Origin: Bacteroidia bacterium
GTDB lineage: Bacteria; Bacteroidota; Bacteroidia; Palsa-965
Direction: 5' to 3'
NCBI GenBank assembly: GCA_025454955.1
Contig: JALONL010000021.1
Location: forward strand, 1 to 64,000
DNA length: 64,000 nucleotides
Part shown: in pieces, positions 33,946 through 42,149 of the stretch
Position numbering within the stretch: position 1 is the stretch's first letter
How the letters are laid out: the number at the start of each line of letters is the position of its first letter
Position numbers and translations under genes: made by a program
The notes under the pieces: model-generated
Told to the model about the DNA's origin: nothing
The model's database searches: none
What the model saw: only the letters and a program-made list of their open reading frames with translations

Positions 33946-35748
33946 ATGCCCGCTCCCGATCATCTCCAGCCAATGCTTCAGGTAATGCCCGAAAAACCGG
34001 GTGTGTATCAGTATTACGATCAGGCCGGAAAACTGCTTTATGTGGGCAAAGCCAAGAGCCTCAAAAAACGCGTAAGCTCATACTTTACCAAAGACCAGCA
34101 CGAAAGCGGGAAAACCTACGTGCTGGTGCGCAAAATCCACGATATAAAATACATTGTGGTGGACACCGAGCTGGATGCGTTGCTGCTCGAAAACAACCTC
34201 ATCAAAAAATATCAGCCACCCTACAACATCAGGCTGAAAGACGATAAAACCTATCCGTGGATTTGTATTACCAATGAGCGTTTCCCGCGGGTGTTTCCCA
34301 CGCGCAAACTCATTCAGGACGGTTCGCAGTATTTTGGGCCGTATGCTTCGGTGAAGGTGATGCACACGGTGCTGGAATTAGTGCGCAAGGTGTATAAACT
34401 CCGCACCTGCCGTTTGGCACTTACCGAGGCCAATATCAATGCCAATAAATTCAGGGTGTGTCTCGAATACCATATTGGCAACTGCAAAGGGCCGTGCGAG
34501 GGTTTGCAGCAGGAGGCCGAATACAATGGTTACATGCGCGAAATACGCGATATTATCCGCGGAAATATTTCGGTGGTTACGCGTATGCTGCGCGAGGAAA
34601 TGAATACGCATGTGGTAAGCATGGCGTTTGAGAAAGCGCAGGAAGTGAAAGAGAAATTGGAGGCGCTCGAAAAATACCAGGGCAAGTCCACGGTGGTAAA
34701 TTCTTCGATCAGTAATGTGGATGTGTTTACCATTGCTTCGGAAGAAAAGGCGGCGTATGTTAATTTCTTCAAGGTAATTGACGGGGCCATTGTGCAGGGG
34801 CATACGCTGGAAATGAAGAAACGGCTCGACGAAACCGACTCCGAACTGCTCGAACTGGCCATTGTGGAACTGCGCGAACGTTTCCAGAGCAACGCCACCG
34901 AAATTGTGGTGCCGTTTGAACCCGAACTCAAAATGCCCGGCGTGGAATATACCGTTCCGCAGCGCGGCGATAAAAAGAAACTGCTCGAACTCTCCGAGCG
35001 CAATGTGGAGTACTACCGCAAAGACAAAGAGCGTCAGGACAGTTTAGTTGACCCGGAGCGCCACACCAAACGCATCCTGCAAACCATGATGAAGGATTTG
35101 CGACTCACCGAAGAGCCGCGCCACATCGAGTGTTTCGACAATTCAAACTTCCACGGCGAATACGCGGTTTCGGCCATGACCGTGTTTAAGGATGCCAAGC
35201 CGAGCAAGAAAGATTACCGCCATTTCAACGTAAAAACGGTAGAAGGCCCCGACGATTTTGCCACCATGGAAGAGGTAATTTTCCGCCGCTACAAACGCGT
35301 GCAGGAAGAAAACCTCGAAATGCCGCAGTTGATAGTGATTGACGGCGGCAAAGGCCAGTTGGGCGCCGCCATGACTTCGCTCGAAAAGCTCGGGCTTCAT
35401 GGCAAAGTAGCAGTAATAGGCATTGCCAAACGTCTCGAAGAAATTTATTATCCCAACGATCCCATTCCGCTGTATCTCGATAAAAAATCGGAAACACTGC
35501 GCATCATTCAGCAAATACGCGATGAGGCGCACCGGTTTGGCATTACGCATCACCGCAACAAACGCAGCAAGGGCACTATTAAAACTGAGCTGGTGGAGAT
35601 TAAAGGCATCAGCGAAACCACGGCAGCTAAATTGCTCACAGAGTTTCGTTCGGTGAAGGTTATTAAGGAGAAGAGTGAGGAGGAACTGGCTGCGGTGGTG
35701 GGGCCTGCGAAGGCGAAGTTGGTGGCGGAGTATTTTGCGGGGAAATAA
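33946..35748 (+). CDS. uvrC: Excinuclease ABC subunit C
   Basis: A 600-residue nucleotide-excision-repair nuclease making the two incisions with UvrAB. Domains in order: GIY-YIG nuclease (~13-95; GVYQYYDQAGKLLYVGKAKSLKKRV), Cys-containing middle part (CLEYHIGNCKGPC), UVR motif for UvrB binding (~205-245), RNase H-like endonuclease (~370-530; HIECFDNSNFHGEYAV, IDGGKGQL, and the conserved RDEAHRFGITHHRNKR), and helix-hairpin-helix repeats at the end (EIKGISETTAAKLL, VGPAKAKLVAEYF). The start at 33946 gives the usual N-terminus and follows a TATCTTTG box; the longer frame is unlikely. Its last codons lie in the palindrome that also abuts the higBA promoter. Confidence 0.97.
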   Translation: MPAPDHLQPMLQVMPEKPGVYQYYDQAGKLLYVGKAKSLKKRVSSYFTKDQHESGKTYVLVRKIHDIKYIVVDTELDALLLENNLIKKYQPPYNIRLKDDKTYPWICITNERFPRVFPTRKLIQDGSQYFGPYASVKVMHTVLELVRKVYKLRTCRLALTEANINANKFRVCLEYHIGNCKGPCEGLQQEAEYNGYMREIRDIIRGNISVVTRMLREEMNTHVVSMAFEKAQEVKEKLEALEKYQGKSTVVNSSISNVDVFTIASEEKAAYVNFFKVIDGAIVQGHTLEMKKRLDETDSELLELAIVELRERFQSNATEIVVPFEPELKMPGVEYTVPQRGDKKKLLELSERNVEYYRKDKERQDSLVDPERHTKRILQTMMKDLRLTEEPRHIECFDNSNFHGEYAVSAMTVFKDAKPSKKDYRHFNVKTVEGPDDFATMEEVIFRRYKRVQEENLEMPQLIVIDGGKGQLGAAMTSLEKLGLHGKVAVIGIAKRLEEIYYPNDPIPLYLDKKSETLRIIQQIRDEAHRFGITHHRNKRSKGTIKTELVEIKGISETTAAKLLTEFRSVKVIKEKSEEELAAVVGPAKAKLVAEYFAGK

Positions 35749-35773
35749 ATTACCATTTTGGTAATTTATTTCC
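35741..35773. promoter_or_regulatory. 14-bp palindrome overlapping the uvrC stop and abutting the higBA promoter
   Basis: GGAAATAAATTACC and GGTAATTTATTTCC are perfect inverted repeats around ATTTT. The right arm ends one base before the -7 box TATCTTTG at 35774, so it covers where polymerase would sit. This is the expected place for a HigA operator; it could also act as a weak uvrC terminator. Confidence 0.6.
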
Positions 35774-35781
35774 TATCTTTG
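35774..35781 (+). promoter_or_regulatory. -7 box TATCTTTG of higBA
   Basis: A perfect TAnnTTTG match 62 bases before the higB ATG. The leader contains a 12-codon ORF (35822-35857, MKNTMIKDGNI) that overlaps the higB start out of frame and may couple translation. Confidence 0.65.
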
Positions 35782-35843
35782 TGTCAAGTCCTTATAAATT
35801 ATCAATTTAACCTAAAAAAGAATGAAAAACACCATGATTAAAG

Positions 35844-36146
35844 ATGGAAATATTTGAAAGAGAAACAATTGTAAAGTATAGCAAGAAACATGCTATAGTA
35901 AAAAAGACCTTGGATTTATGGTATAATGATGTAAAGTCAAAGAAGTGGAAATCGCCAAATGATATTAAAAGAGATTTTATAACTGCTAGTATTATCAACA
36001 AGAACAGAGTGGTGTTTAATATCAAAGGAAACTCATACAGACTGGTTGCAGAAATCAATTTTGAAAAGCAATGGCTGATAATTAAATTTATTGGTACTCA
36101 TGCTGAATATGATAAAATTGATGCTGCTACGGTAGATAAATACTAA
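35844..36146 (+). CDS. higB: HigB-family mRNA interferase toxin
   Basis: A 100-residue basic protein matching the HigB family (RelE-like fold, HigB_toxin type): N-terminal helix with KYSKKHAIVKKTLDLWYNDVKSKKW, then the NDIKRDF segment, INKNRVVFNIKGNSYRLVAEINF and the C-terminal IKFIGTHAEYDKID block. The toxin cleaves mRNA on the ribosome. Toxin first, antitoxin second is the typical hig order. The start is the ATG at 35844. The AT-rich gene differs in base use from uvrC before and lysS after it, consistent with a transferred module. Confidence 0.9.
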   Translation: MEIFERETIVKYSKKHAIVKKTLDLWYNDVKSKKWKSPNDIKRDFITASIINKNRVVFNIKGNSYRLVAEINFEKQWLIIKFIGTHAEYDKIDAATVDKY

Positions 36147-36168
36147 TTCACAAATCTTACAAATTCAA

Positions 36169-36516
36169 ATGTATAAGAAATTAAAAACCAAGAAAGATTA
36201 TCATGAAGCGCAGCAGCGATTCAAAGATGTGTTTCTGGCTAAATCAGGAACTCCTGAAAGTGACGAGGCGGATGTTCTGGCGCTGTTGATTAAGGACTAT
36301 GAAGATCGAAACTTCGTAATCGAAACGCCAGATCCGATTGATGCGATTAAATATCGAATGGAACAACAAGGAATTACGCGTAAAGAATTGGCCAAAATTC
36401 TTGGACATGAAAGTCGGGTAAGTGATTTGTTTTCCGGCCGTAGAAAACTTACCTTAACAATGGTTAGAAATTTGCATCATCAACTTTTCATTCCATTGGA
36501 GGCATTGGTCAGATAA
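36169..36516 (+). CDS. higA: HigA-family antitoxin, XRE helix-turn-helix
   Basis: A 115-residue protein starting 22 bases after higB. The N-terminal half (DEADVLALLIKDYEDRNF) is the acidic part typical of HigA partners. The C-terminal half is an XRE-type DNA-binding domain (IKYRMEQQGITRKELAKILGH, then SRVSDLFSGRRKLTLTMVRNL). It should neutralise HigB and repress the operon, most likely by binding the palindrome at 35741-35773. A terminator follows the stop. Confidence 0.9.
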   Translation: MYKKLKTKKDYHEAQQRFKDVFLAKSGTPESDEADVLALLIKDYEDRNFVIETPDPIDAIKYRMEQQGITRKELAKILGHESRVSDLFSGRRKLTLTMVRNLHHQLFIPLEALVR

Positions 36517-36528
36517 TCTTTTGAAGTT

Positions 36529-36567
36529 AAAAAGCGGCTGATAACTGATTTCAGCCGCTTTTCTTTT
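36529..36567 (+). terminator. Rho-independent terminator of higBA
   Basis: AAAAGCGGCTGA pairs with TCAGCCGCTTTT (12 bp, loop TAACTGATT), followed by CTTTTT. Confidence 0.85.
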
Positions 36568-36622
36568 TGTATTTTACTGTTAGTCTATAATGTAATAAAC
36601 GATTCAACGGACAATCTTTTTC

Positions 36623-36630
36623 TATCTTTG
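36623..36630 (+). promoter_or_regulatory. -7 box TATCTTTG of lysS
   Basis: A perfect TAnnTTTG match 22 bases before the ATG at 36653. Confidence 0.65.
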
Positions 36631-36652
36631 TCCCCAATAAAAAAAGCACCTG

Positions 36653-38170
36653 ATGCACACCGAACTTTCAGAACAGGAAGTACTCCGCCGCCAGAAACTG
36701 GCCCGCCTGCGCGAACTGGGCATTAATCCTTATCCCGCCGAAGAATTTACCGTGAATGTAACCGCGAAGGATATTCACGAAAACTACGAGCGCGATAAAA
36801 CCAGCTATAAGAGTGTGCGCATTGCAGGCCGCCTGATGAGTGTGCGCGACATGGGCAAGGCTGCTTTTGCCAACCTGCAGGATGCTTCGGGCCGCATTCA
36901 GATTTATGTGCGCCGCGATGATATTTGCACCGGCGAAGACAAAACGCTTTACAACGAGGTGTGGAAAAAACTCACCGACCTTGGCGACATCATCGGCATT
37001 GAAGGTTTTGTATTTACCACGCAGGTGGGCGAAATTTCCATTCACGCCACCAATTTTGTGCTGCTCAGCAAATCGCTGCGCCCGCTGCCGGTGGTGAAAG
37101 TGGATGAGAGCGGACATAGTTTCGACGAGGTGGTGGATCCCGAATTCCGCTACCGCCAGCGTTACGCCGATCTTATTATTAATCCGAAAGTGAAAGAGAC
37201 CTTTGTAAAGCGCACCAAAATGATTAATGCGCTGCGTGGTTTCCTTAACGATATTGGCCTGCTGGAAGTGGATACGCCGGTGCTTCAGCCCATTCCGGGC
37301 GGCGCGGCTGCACGTCCGTTTATCACACACCATAATGCGCTCGATACCGAATTGTTTTTGCGTATTGCCAACGAGCTTTACCTCAAACGCCTTATCGTGG
37401 GCGGCTTTGACGGGGTGTTTGAGTTTTCGCGCAATTTCCGCAACGAAGGCATGGACCGTACGCACAATCCGGAGTTTACCATTCTGGAATTTTATGTGGC
37501 GTACAAAGATTACGAGTGGATGATGCGCACCTGCGAAACGATGCTCGAAAAAGCAGCCATCAACGCCAACGGCACCACCGAACTTCAGGTAGGCGAAAAT
37601 ACCATCAGCTTTGCCGCACCTTTCCGTCGTGTGACGTTGTTTGATGCCATTAAAGAGTACGCCGGAATTGATGTGGCCAACATGGACGAAGAACAACTTC
37701 GTGCCGCCTGCCGCGAAATGCACATCCACATCGACAATACAATGGGCCGCGCCAAACTCATCGACAAAATTTTTGGCGAGAAATGCGAAGGCAATTTCAT
37801 TCAGCCCACGTTCATTACCGATTATCCGGTGGAGATGAGTCCGCTCACCAAAAAGCACCGCAGCAAAGAAGGGCTGGTGGAGCGTTTCGAACTCATGATT
37901 AACGGCAAGGAAGTGGCCAACGCATACAGCGAACTCAACGACCCGATTGACCAGCGCGAACGTTTCGAAGAACAGGTAAGTCTTAAAGACCGCGGCGACG
38001 ATGAAGCCATGTATATCGATCACGATTTCCTGCGCGCGCTTGAATACGGAATGCCGCCCACCGCGGGCATTGGCATTGGCATTGATCGTTTAGCCATGCT
38101 GCTTACCAACAGTCATTCTATTCAGGACGTACTTTTCTTCCCGCAAATGCGACCGGAGAAGTTTGATTAA
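36653..38170 (+). CDS. lysS: Lysine--tRNA ligase, class II
   Basis: A 505-residue class II aminoacyl-tRNA synthetase of normal length. The N-terminal OB-fold anticodon-binding domain spans ~55-150 (VRIAGRLMSVRDMGKAAFANLQDASGRIQIYV). Class II motif 1 is near 205-230, motif 2 is FRNEGMDRTHNPEFT (~265), and motif 3 is GIGIGIDRLAMLL near the end. It charges tRNA-Lys in the cytosol. The start MHTELSEQEVLRRQKLARL is typical. It has its own promoter and is followed by a long hairpin. Confidence 0.97.
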   Translation: MHTELSEQEVLRRQKLARLRELGINPYPAEEFTVNVTAKDIHENYERDKTSYKSVRIAGRLMSVRDMGKAAFANLQDASGRIQIYVRRDDICTGEDKTLYNEVWKKLTDLGDIIGIEGFVFTTQVGEISIHATNFVLLSKSLRPLPVVKVDESGHSFDEVVDPEFRYRQRYADLIINPKVKETFVKRTKMINALRGFLNDIGLLEVDTPVLQPIPGGAAARPFITHHNALDTELFLRIANELYLKRLIVGGFDGVFEFSRNFRNEGMDRTHNPEFTILEFYVAYKDYEWMMRTCETMLEKAAINANGTTELQVGENTISFAAPFRRVTLFDAIKEYAGIDVANMDEEQLRAACREMHIHIDNTMGRAKLIDKIFGEKCEGNFIQPTFITDYPVEMSPLTKKHRSKEGLVERFELMINGKEVANAYSELNDPIDQRERFEEQVSLKDRGDDEAMYIDHDFLRALEYGMPPTAGIGIGIDRLAMLLTNSHSIQDVLFFPQMRPEKFD

Positions 38171-38205
38171 TCGACGAAGTCGATTTAAAACATATTCTAT
38201 CATAA

Positions 38206-38243
38206 ACAGACACGGGCGCGAAATTTTTCGCGCCCGTGTCTGT
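38206..38243. terminator. Long hairpin between convergent lysS and SCO1 genes
   Basis: A 17-bp perfect stem (ACAGACACGGGCGCGAA / TTCGCGCCCGTGTCTGT) with a four-base ATTT loop. No T-tract follows on either strand, so it may act as a barrier or RNA-stabilising hairpin, or as a terminator only in part. Confidence 0.6.
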
Positions 38244-38302
38244 TATATTCCATCACTTCAATACGCTGAACACAAATACCAGCTAAAGCGAGCGAGCACT
38301 CC

Positions 38303-38953
38303 TCACTTATTCAAAAGCAGTTCAAGGTCAATCATCAGCCTGTCCACATCGGCGGCATCGGTGCCGGTGTATCTTCCGCGAATGTGGCCTTCGCCGTCAA
38401 TGAGTCCGATCTGGTCGGAGTGCATGAAATCTTCCTGGCTTCCGTTGCCGTCGCTGTCGGAAAGGAGGTAGCTGGTGCGTGCCATCTGGTAAATTTCGGC
38501 TTTGTTGCCGGTTACGAATTTCCATTTTACCGGATCGGCTTTGAAACGTGCGCCATACGCGGCAAGTACCGGTACCGAATCATTTTCGGGATTTACCGTG
38601 TGCGAGAGGAAAAGCACATTGCTGTTGTTTTTGTACGTATTGTACACGCGCTCCATTTGCCGGTTCATTACCGGGCAAACTCCTTCGCAGGTGGCAAAGA
38701 AGAAATTGACCAGCGTAATTTTTCCTTTAAAATCGGCATTGGTCACCGTTTTGCCGGTTTGATCGGTGAAACTGAATGCGCGTATGGTGTGCCGTCCGCC
38801 CGCATCGTTGTTTATGGCCGATTGCTGCACAGGGCGGTAATAGGGAAGTTCGCGCAACGGCTTTTTTTCGCCACTGCTGAGTTGGGGAATTACGATAATG
38901 AGTAAGGCTAATGCGGCAATGCCAATACCAATGTTAATCCAGAGACGGCTCAT
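38303..38953 (-). CDS. SCO1/SenC family copper-binding thioredoxin-like protein
   Basis: A 216-residue membrane-anchored protein: an N-terminal helix (~7-25, INIGIGIAALALLIIVIPQL), then a thioredoxin-like domain facing the periplasm. The copper/redox motif CEGVCP is present, with the conserved His in DFMHSDQIGLID. SCO proteins deliver copper to or maintain the CuA site of cytochrome c oxidase. It is last in the long leftward gene run (44 bases after the YwqK gene); no oxidase gene is in the window. Confidence 0.9.
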   Translation of the reverse strand: MSRLWINIGIGIAALALLIIVIPQLSSGEKKPLRELPYYRPVQQSAINNDAGGRHTIRAFSFTDQTGKTVTNADFKGKITLVNFFFATCEGVCPVMNRQMERVYNTYKNNSNVLFLSHTVNPENDSVPVLAAYGARFKADPVKWKFVTGNKAEIYQMARTSYLLSDSDGNGSQEDFMHSDQIGLIDGEGHIRGRYTGTDAADVDRLMIDLELLLNK

Positions 38954-38997
38954 GCCGCAAAATTACGCAGCATTGGCACACGCAAACATTATAATTA

Positions 38998-39867
38998 TCA
39001 GTTTTTCGGCGGAAGCGGATCGGCTTTGGGCGAAGGTGTCACATCGCCGGGGCCTGCACCTTTTACGTATTTGATGCGACCTGTTTTTTTGCCGTTTTCG
39101 TCGAATGTGGTCCAGAAACCTTCTTTCAGGTTGTTGAGGTATTGGCCCTGCGCCTGAGGTTTTTCGTTGGGGTGGTATTCGGTCCATACGCCCACCATTT
39201 GCCCCATTTTATACATTCCCTTTACTTTCAGTTTTCCATCTTCATAAAATTCCTTGTATTCTCCATCCATTTCATTATTTACATACTTTACCGAACTGTT
39301 TACATTCTTGTTCCGGTAGTAGGTAATCTGAAATCCGTTCAGTTGACCGTTTACATAATTGGATTCGGTGTTTACCACTCCATCGTCGAAAAACCACTTG
39401 CAGAGCCCGTTTCGCTGGCCGTTTACGTAAACCGATTCTTCCTGTTTTTTTCCGTTGGGGTAATACACGCGTTTTATTCCGGTGAGTTTTCCTTTATCAA
39501 AAAGTTCTTCCGATTTTGGTTTACCTCCCGAGAAAAATGTACGGCGTACACCGTGGAGTGTGTCATTCATATATGTTTCCTCTCGGTACATAAAGCCCGA
39601 GCGGTCGATGCCAATGAAAAGCCCGTGTTTTTTTCCGTGCAGGTATGATTCAATGTTGCAGATGATGAGGCTTCCCACGGGGTAAGCTTTCCAGGTGCCT
39701 TCGCGCAGGCCGTCGATATAATTTCCGTGCCAGTCGCTGGCGGCAATGCGTTCTATCCAGAAGCCCTGTTTGCGGCCTTTCGGATCGGTGTAGTTGGTGT
39801 CGTTGGCGGCGGCGTGTGCGGCAGCGGTGGTGAAGAGCAGAACGAGGAAAAAGAAAAACCGTTTCAT
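38998..39867 (-). CDS. Secreted YwqK-family (MORN-like repeat) protein
   Basis: A 289-residue protein with signal peptide MKRFFFFLVLLFTTAAAHA. The mature part consists of repeated ~22-residue units of the G-x-W-x-x-Y/F-(Y/F)-x-N/D-G-K type (YPNGKKQEESVYVNGQRNG, FYEDGKLKVKGMYKMGQMVG, YHPNEKPQAQGQYLNNLKEG), the YwqK/MORN_2 pattern. Families annotated as YwqK antitoxins rest on one Bacillus example; here no toxin is next to it, so it is better read as a surface or periplasmic repeat protein. The ATG at 39867 is chosen for the signal peptide. It sits 46 bases after the MDR gene on the same strand. Confidence 0.8.
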   Translation of the reverse strand: MKRFFFFLVLLFTTAAAHAAANDTNYTDPKGRKQGFWIERIAASDWHGNYIDGLREGTWKAYPVGSLIICNIESYLHGKKHGLFIGIDRSGFMYREETYMNDTLHGVRRTFFSGGKPKSEELFDKGKLTGIKRVYYPNGKKQEESVYVNGQRNGLCKWFFDDGVVNTESNYVNGQLNGFQITYYRNKNVNSSVKYVNNEMDGEYKEFYEDGKLKVKGMYKMGQMVGVWTEYHPNEKPQAQGQYLNNLKEGFWTTFDENGKKTGRIKYVKGAGPGDVTPSPKADPLPPKN

Positions 39868-39913
39868 AAGTGATGGATGTGATTTACCGGAATTGAAGTT
39901 ACGCAAACTGTGG

Positions 39914-40933
39914 TTACCAGCGCACTACCAGTTTACCGGCAGTTTGCCGGCTTCCAAGTGCTTCGTGGGCTTCGGCGAGGTCCTGGGCCGCATATTCGCC
40001 GCCCTGCACTACTTGTATTTTTTGTTGTGTGTAAAGATCGAGCATGGCGTTCATTCCTTCCTGCAATATGCCGGGATTTTTTTCGGCAATTCGCAGCATG
40101 TTCAACCCGCTCACGGTTTGCGATTTCATGAGCCATTGTACGGGGTTGTGGAAGCCGAAACCAAATACCAATTGCAAGGTGGCCAGCGGGCCTTTGCGAT
40201 CCAATCGTTCGGCTGCTCCGTAGCCCACAATGCGTCCGCCGGGAGCCAGCAGGCCGAGCGCGGTTTTAAATGCTTTTCCGCCGAGGTTGTCGAATACCAC
40301 ATCCAGCCCTTTGCTGCCGCGAATTTTTTTTACGGCATCGGCAAATTTTTCGCGGCGGTAGTTGATGGGAAAATCGACACCGAGTTTGCGCAGCAGTTCG
40401 AGTTTGGTTTCGCTGCCGGCGGTGCCGTACACCACGCAGCCGTGCATTTTGGCCAGTTGCACCAGCAGCGAACCCACACCACCTGCGGCGGCCTGCACCA
40501 ATACATGTTCGCCTTTGCGCAGCCTGAGCAACTGTGTGGCCGCAAACCATGCCGTGCAGCCCTGCGTGGCCAATGCGCAGGCATCGGTGGCGGGCATGTT
40601 TTCGGGAATGGCAATTACGCTGCGTGCCTCAGTGTTTACATGCGTGGCATATCCGCCAAAGCGTGTAAAAGCCAGCACGCGTGTGCCCACGGGCGGAGCA
40701 TCGGCGCCGGAGCCCACGGCTGCAATGCGGCCTGTAACTTCGTAGCCCAGCACGGCAGGCAGCGGCGGTGCTTCGCGGTAGAGTCCGTAACGCGCCATTA
40801 CATCGGCAAAGTTGAGTCCGAATGATTCGGTGGCAATTTGCACCTCGCCTGGCGCCGGTGCCGCAAGTTTTAACGTGCGCCGTTCAAACGCCTGGGCTGC
40901 TGCGCCGTATTTTACAAGGTAAAATGCTTCCAT
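39914..40933 (-). CDS. Zinc-free medium-chain dehydrogenase/reductase, quinone oxidoreductase (VAT1)-like
   Basis: A 339-residue cytosolic MDR protein. The GroES-like N-terminal part has GEVQIATESFGLNFADVMARYGLY and VLGYEVTGRIAAVGSG. The Rossmann part has the NADPH motif VQAAAGGVGSLLVQLAK and later GGRIVGYGAAE. The usual catalytic-zinc Cys and the structural four-Cys lobe are absent, so it belongs to the quinone reductase/VAT1 side of the family. Likely role is NADPH-dependent reduction of a quinone or enone; the substrate is unknown. It starts four bases after the preceding membrane-protein stop and is translationally close-packed. Confidence 0.88.
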   Translation of the reverse strand: MEAFYLVKYGAAAQAFERRTLKLAAPAPGEVQIATESFGLNFADVMARYGLYREAPPLPAVLGYEVTGRIAAVGSGADAPPVGTRVLAFTRFGGYATHVNTEARSVIAIPENMPATDACALATQGCTAWFAATQLLRLRKGEHVLVQAAAGGVGSLLVQLAKMHGCVVYGTAGSETKLELLRKLGVDFPINYRREKFADAVKKIRGSKGLDVVFDNLGGKAFKTALGLLAPGGRIVGYGAAERLDRKGPLATLQLVFGFGFHNPVQWLMKSQTVSGLNMLRIAEKNPGILQEGMNAMLDLYTQQKIQVVQGGEYAAQDLAEAHEALGSRQTAGKLVVRW

Positions 40934-40936
40934 AAT

Positions 40937-41398
40937 TTAGTAGCGAAAGCCGAGATGCAATTCGGAAAACATTCTGTCGCGCGTGGGAAACAGTGTGCAG
41001 AAAAACAGAAATGCCACACCGGCCGGTATAAACAACGAAGGCTGAAAATCGAGATAGGCTCCGGCAAGGCAAACAATTACAGCCGCCTCATGCAAGGCCC
41101 AGCGCACCACACACACCGAGCGATAACCGGCATATAACTTTGCATCGTCTTTCTCGGCACGCAGCCGGGTAAGCATTTTGCGGGGCACAAACGCACCGGT
41201 GGCCAACATAACCGCACTTATTAACGGAAGGATGATCGAATACTTTCCGTCGAACGAAAACGGTTTTACCAATTCCGGACTTGAGTAAAGCAGAAATCCC
41301 ACCACGCCAAAAAACATGACCTGCCCCATGAGCATTGCGCCAAACAACACTTTGAGCTGTTTCACCAAAGAATCGGAAGGAAGCGGATCAACGCGCAT
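40937..41398 (-). CDS. Small membrane protein with four predicted helices, unknown function
   Basis: A 153-residue protein with hydrophobic stretches at ~18-40 (VLFGAMLMGQVMFFGVVGFLLY), ~53-72, ~97-115 and ~118-136 (SLFIPAGVAFLFFCTLF). It ends FPTRDRMFSELHLGFRY. No family is recognised. Its start overlaps the end of the YiiX-like lipoprotein gene by 11 bases, and its stop is three bases from the next gene, so it is part of the operon. Confidence 0.75.
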   Translation of the reverse strand: MRVDPLPSDSLVKQLKVLFGAMLMGQVMFFGVVGFLLYSSPELVKPFSFDGKYSIILPLISAVMLATGAFVPRKMLTRLRAEKDDAKLYAGYRSVCVVRWALHEAAVIVCLAGAYLDFQPSLFIPAGVAFLFFCTLFPTRDRMFSELHLGFRY

Positions 41399-42149
41399 AA
41401 ATCTGCTTGAGTTGTTTGGACTGAACTATATCAGGAATGGTCACGGCTGTTTCGGTGAGCGGAATGTTTTTGCCGTATTTTTTGGCAATGAGTGGTTTCA
41501 GCGCCTCGCCGTCGAGCTTCAGATCTTTGAGCGTGCGGGTGGGGCAGAGCGAAATGTTAAGACCGGTGCTATATACTTTCCACACCAATTCGGCGCTGTA
41601 CAGTTCATCGTCGGCCCAACCGAAATACAAATCGGCCGGTTTGTTTTTAAATGGTTTGCAGGCGGCGCGGAGTTGCTTGGTAGTTTTGGGCACGAGAATA
41701 TTTTCTCCGTCTTTCAGGCGGTACAATGCCACTTTATTCCCGCGTCCGGCCGAAATCCATTCGGGCAGGGGCGTGAGGCGTACTTTTCCGGTGGCATCCA
41801 TTACCACCATTGCCCCGTCGGCTTCGCGCCTGAAAATGATGCCGATGTTTGACCATTCCGATTGCATGGCATCGCGCATGATATTGCCGTTTATGTTTTG
41901 AATATCCTGCACAATAATATCTCCCTCCATCAGATCAGGCAATCCGTTGAGCACATCGGCCACTGCTTTCTGGTTGCGCTGCGAGGTGTCAATTGCAAAA
42001 GGATTTGCCTTAGTGGAAGGCGTGTCTGCTGCCGTTGAATTTACGGTAGTCTGGCCAGCCGTATCAACCGGTTGCTGTGTGGGATTTCGTTTCGGATTAT
42101 CGCAGGCAGCCAGCAAAAGCAGCAGCAGCGGAAAATATTTTAAAGCCAT
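41388..42149 (-). CDS. YiiX/C92-like papain-fold lipoprotein lacking the usual catalytic Cys and His
   Basis: A 253-residue lipoprotein (MALKYFPLLLLLLAAC, lipidation Cys16). After a Thr/Pro-rich linker comes a permuted papain-fold domain like E. coli YiiX: LMEGDIIVQD, EWSNIGIIF, a LTPLPEWIS block, YRLKDG, then ADLYFGWADDELYSAELVWKVY and the IPLTETAVTIPDIVQS end. In active relatives as I recall them, the GDI block is followed by a His before G-I (SHVGI or THCGI), and the second block reads YCSELV. Here these are Asn (SNIGI) and YSAELV, so both catalytic residues appear replaced. It starts inside the end of corA (10-base overlap). A ligand-binding or regulatory role in the envelope is inferred. 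Confidence 0.8.
   Translation of the reverse strand: MALKYFPLLLLLLAACDNPKRNPTQQPVDTAGQTTVNSTAADTPSTKANPFAIDTSQRNQKAVADVLNGLPDLMEGDIIVQDIQNINGNIMRDAMQSEWSNIGIIFRREADGAMVVMDATGKVRLTPLPEWISAGRGNKVALYRLKDGENILVPKTTKQLRAACKPFKNKPADLYFGWADDELYSAELVWKVYSTGLNISLCPTRTLKDLKLDGEALKPLIAKKYGKNIPLTETAVTIPDIVQSKQLKQIYAR

Noticed and set aside
36668-38023. 451-codon ORF antisense to lysS
   Set aside because: Shadow of lysS; Phe/His/Ala-rich, no motif.
38206-38243. tRNA-like or attachment-site structure
   Set aside because: It is a simple perfect hairpin with a four-base loop between convergent genes; no cloverleaf or duplicated att core.
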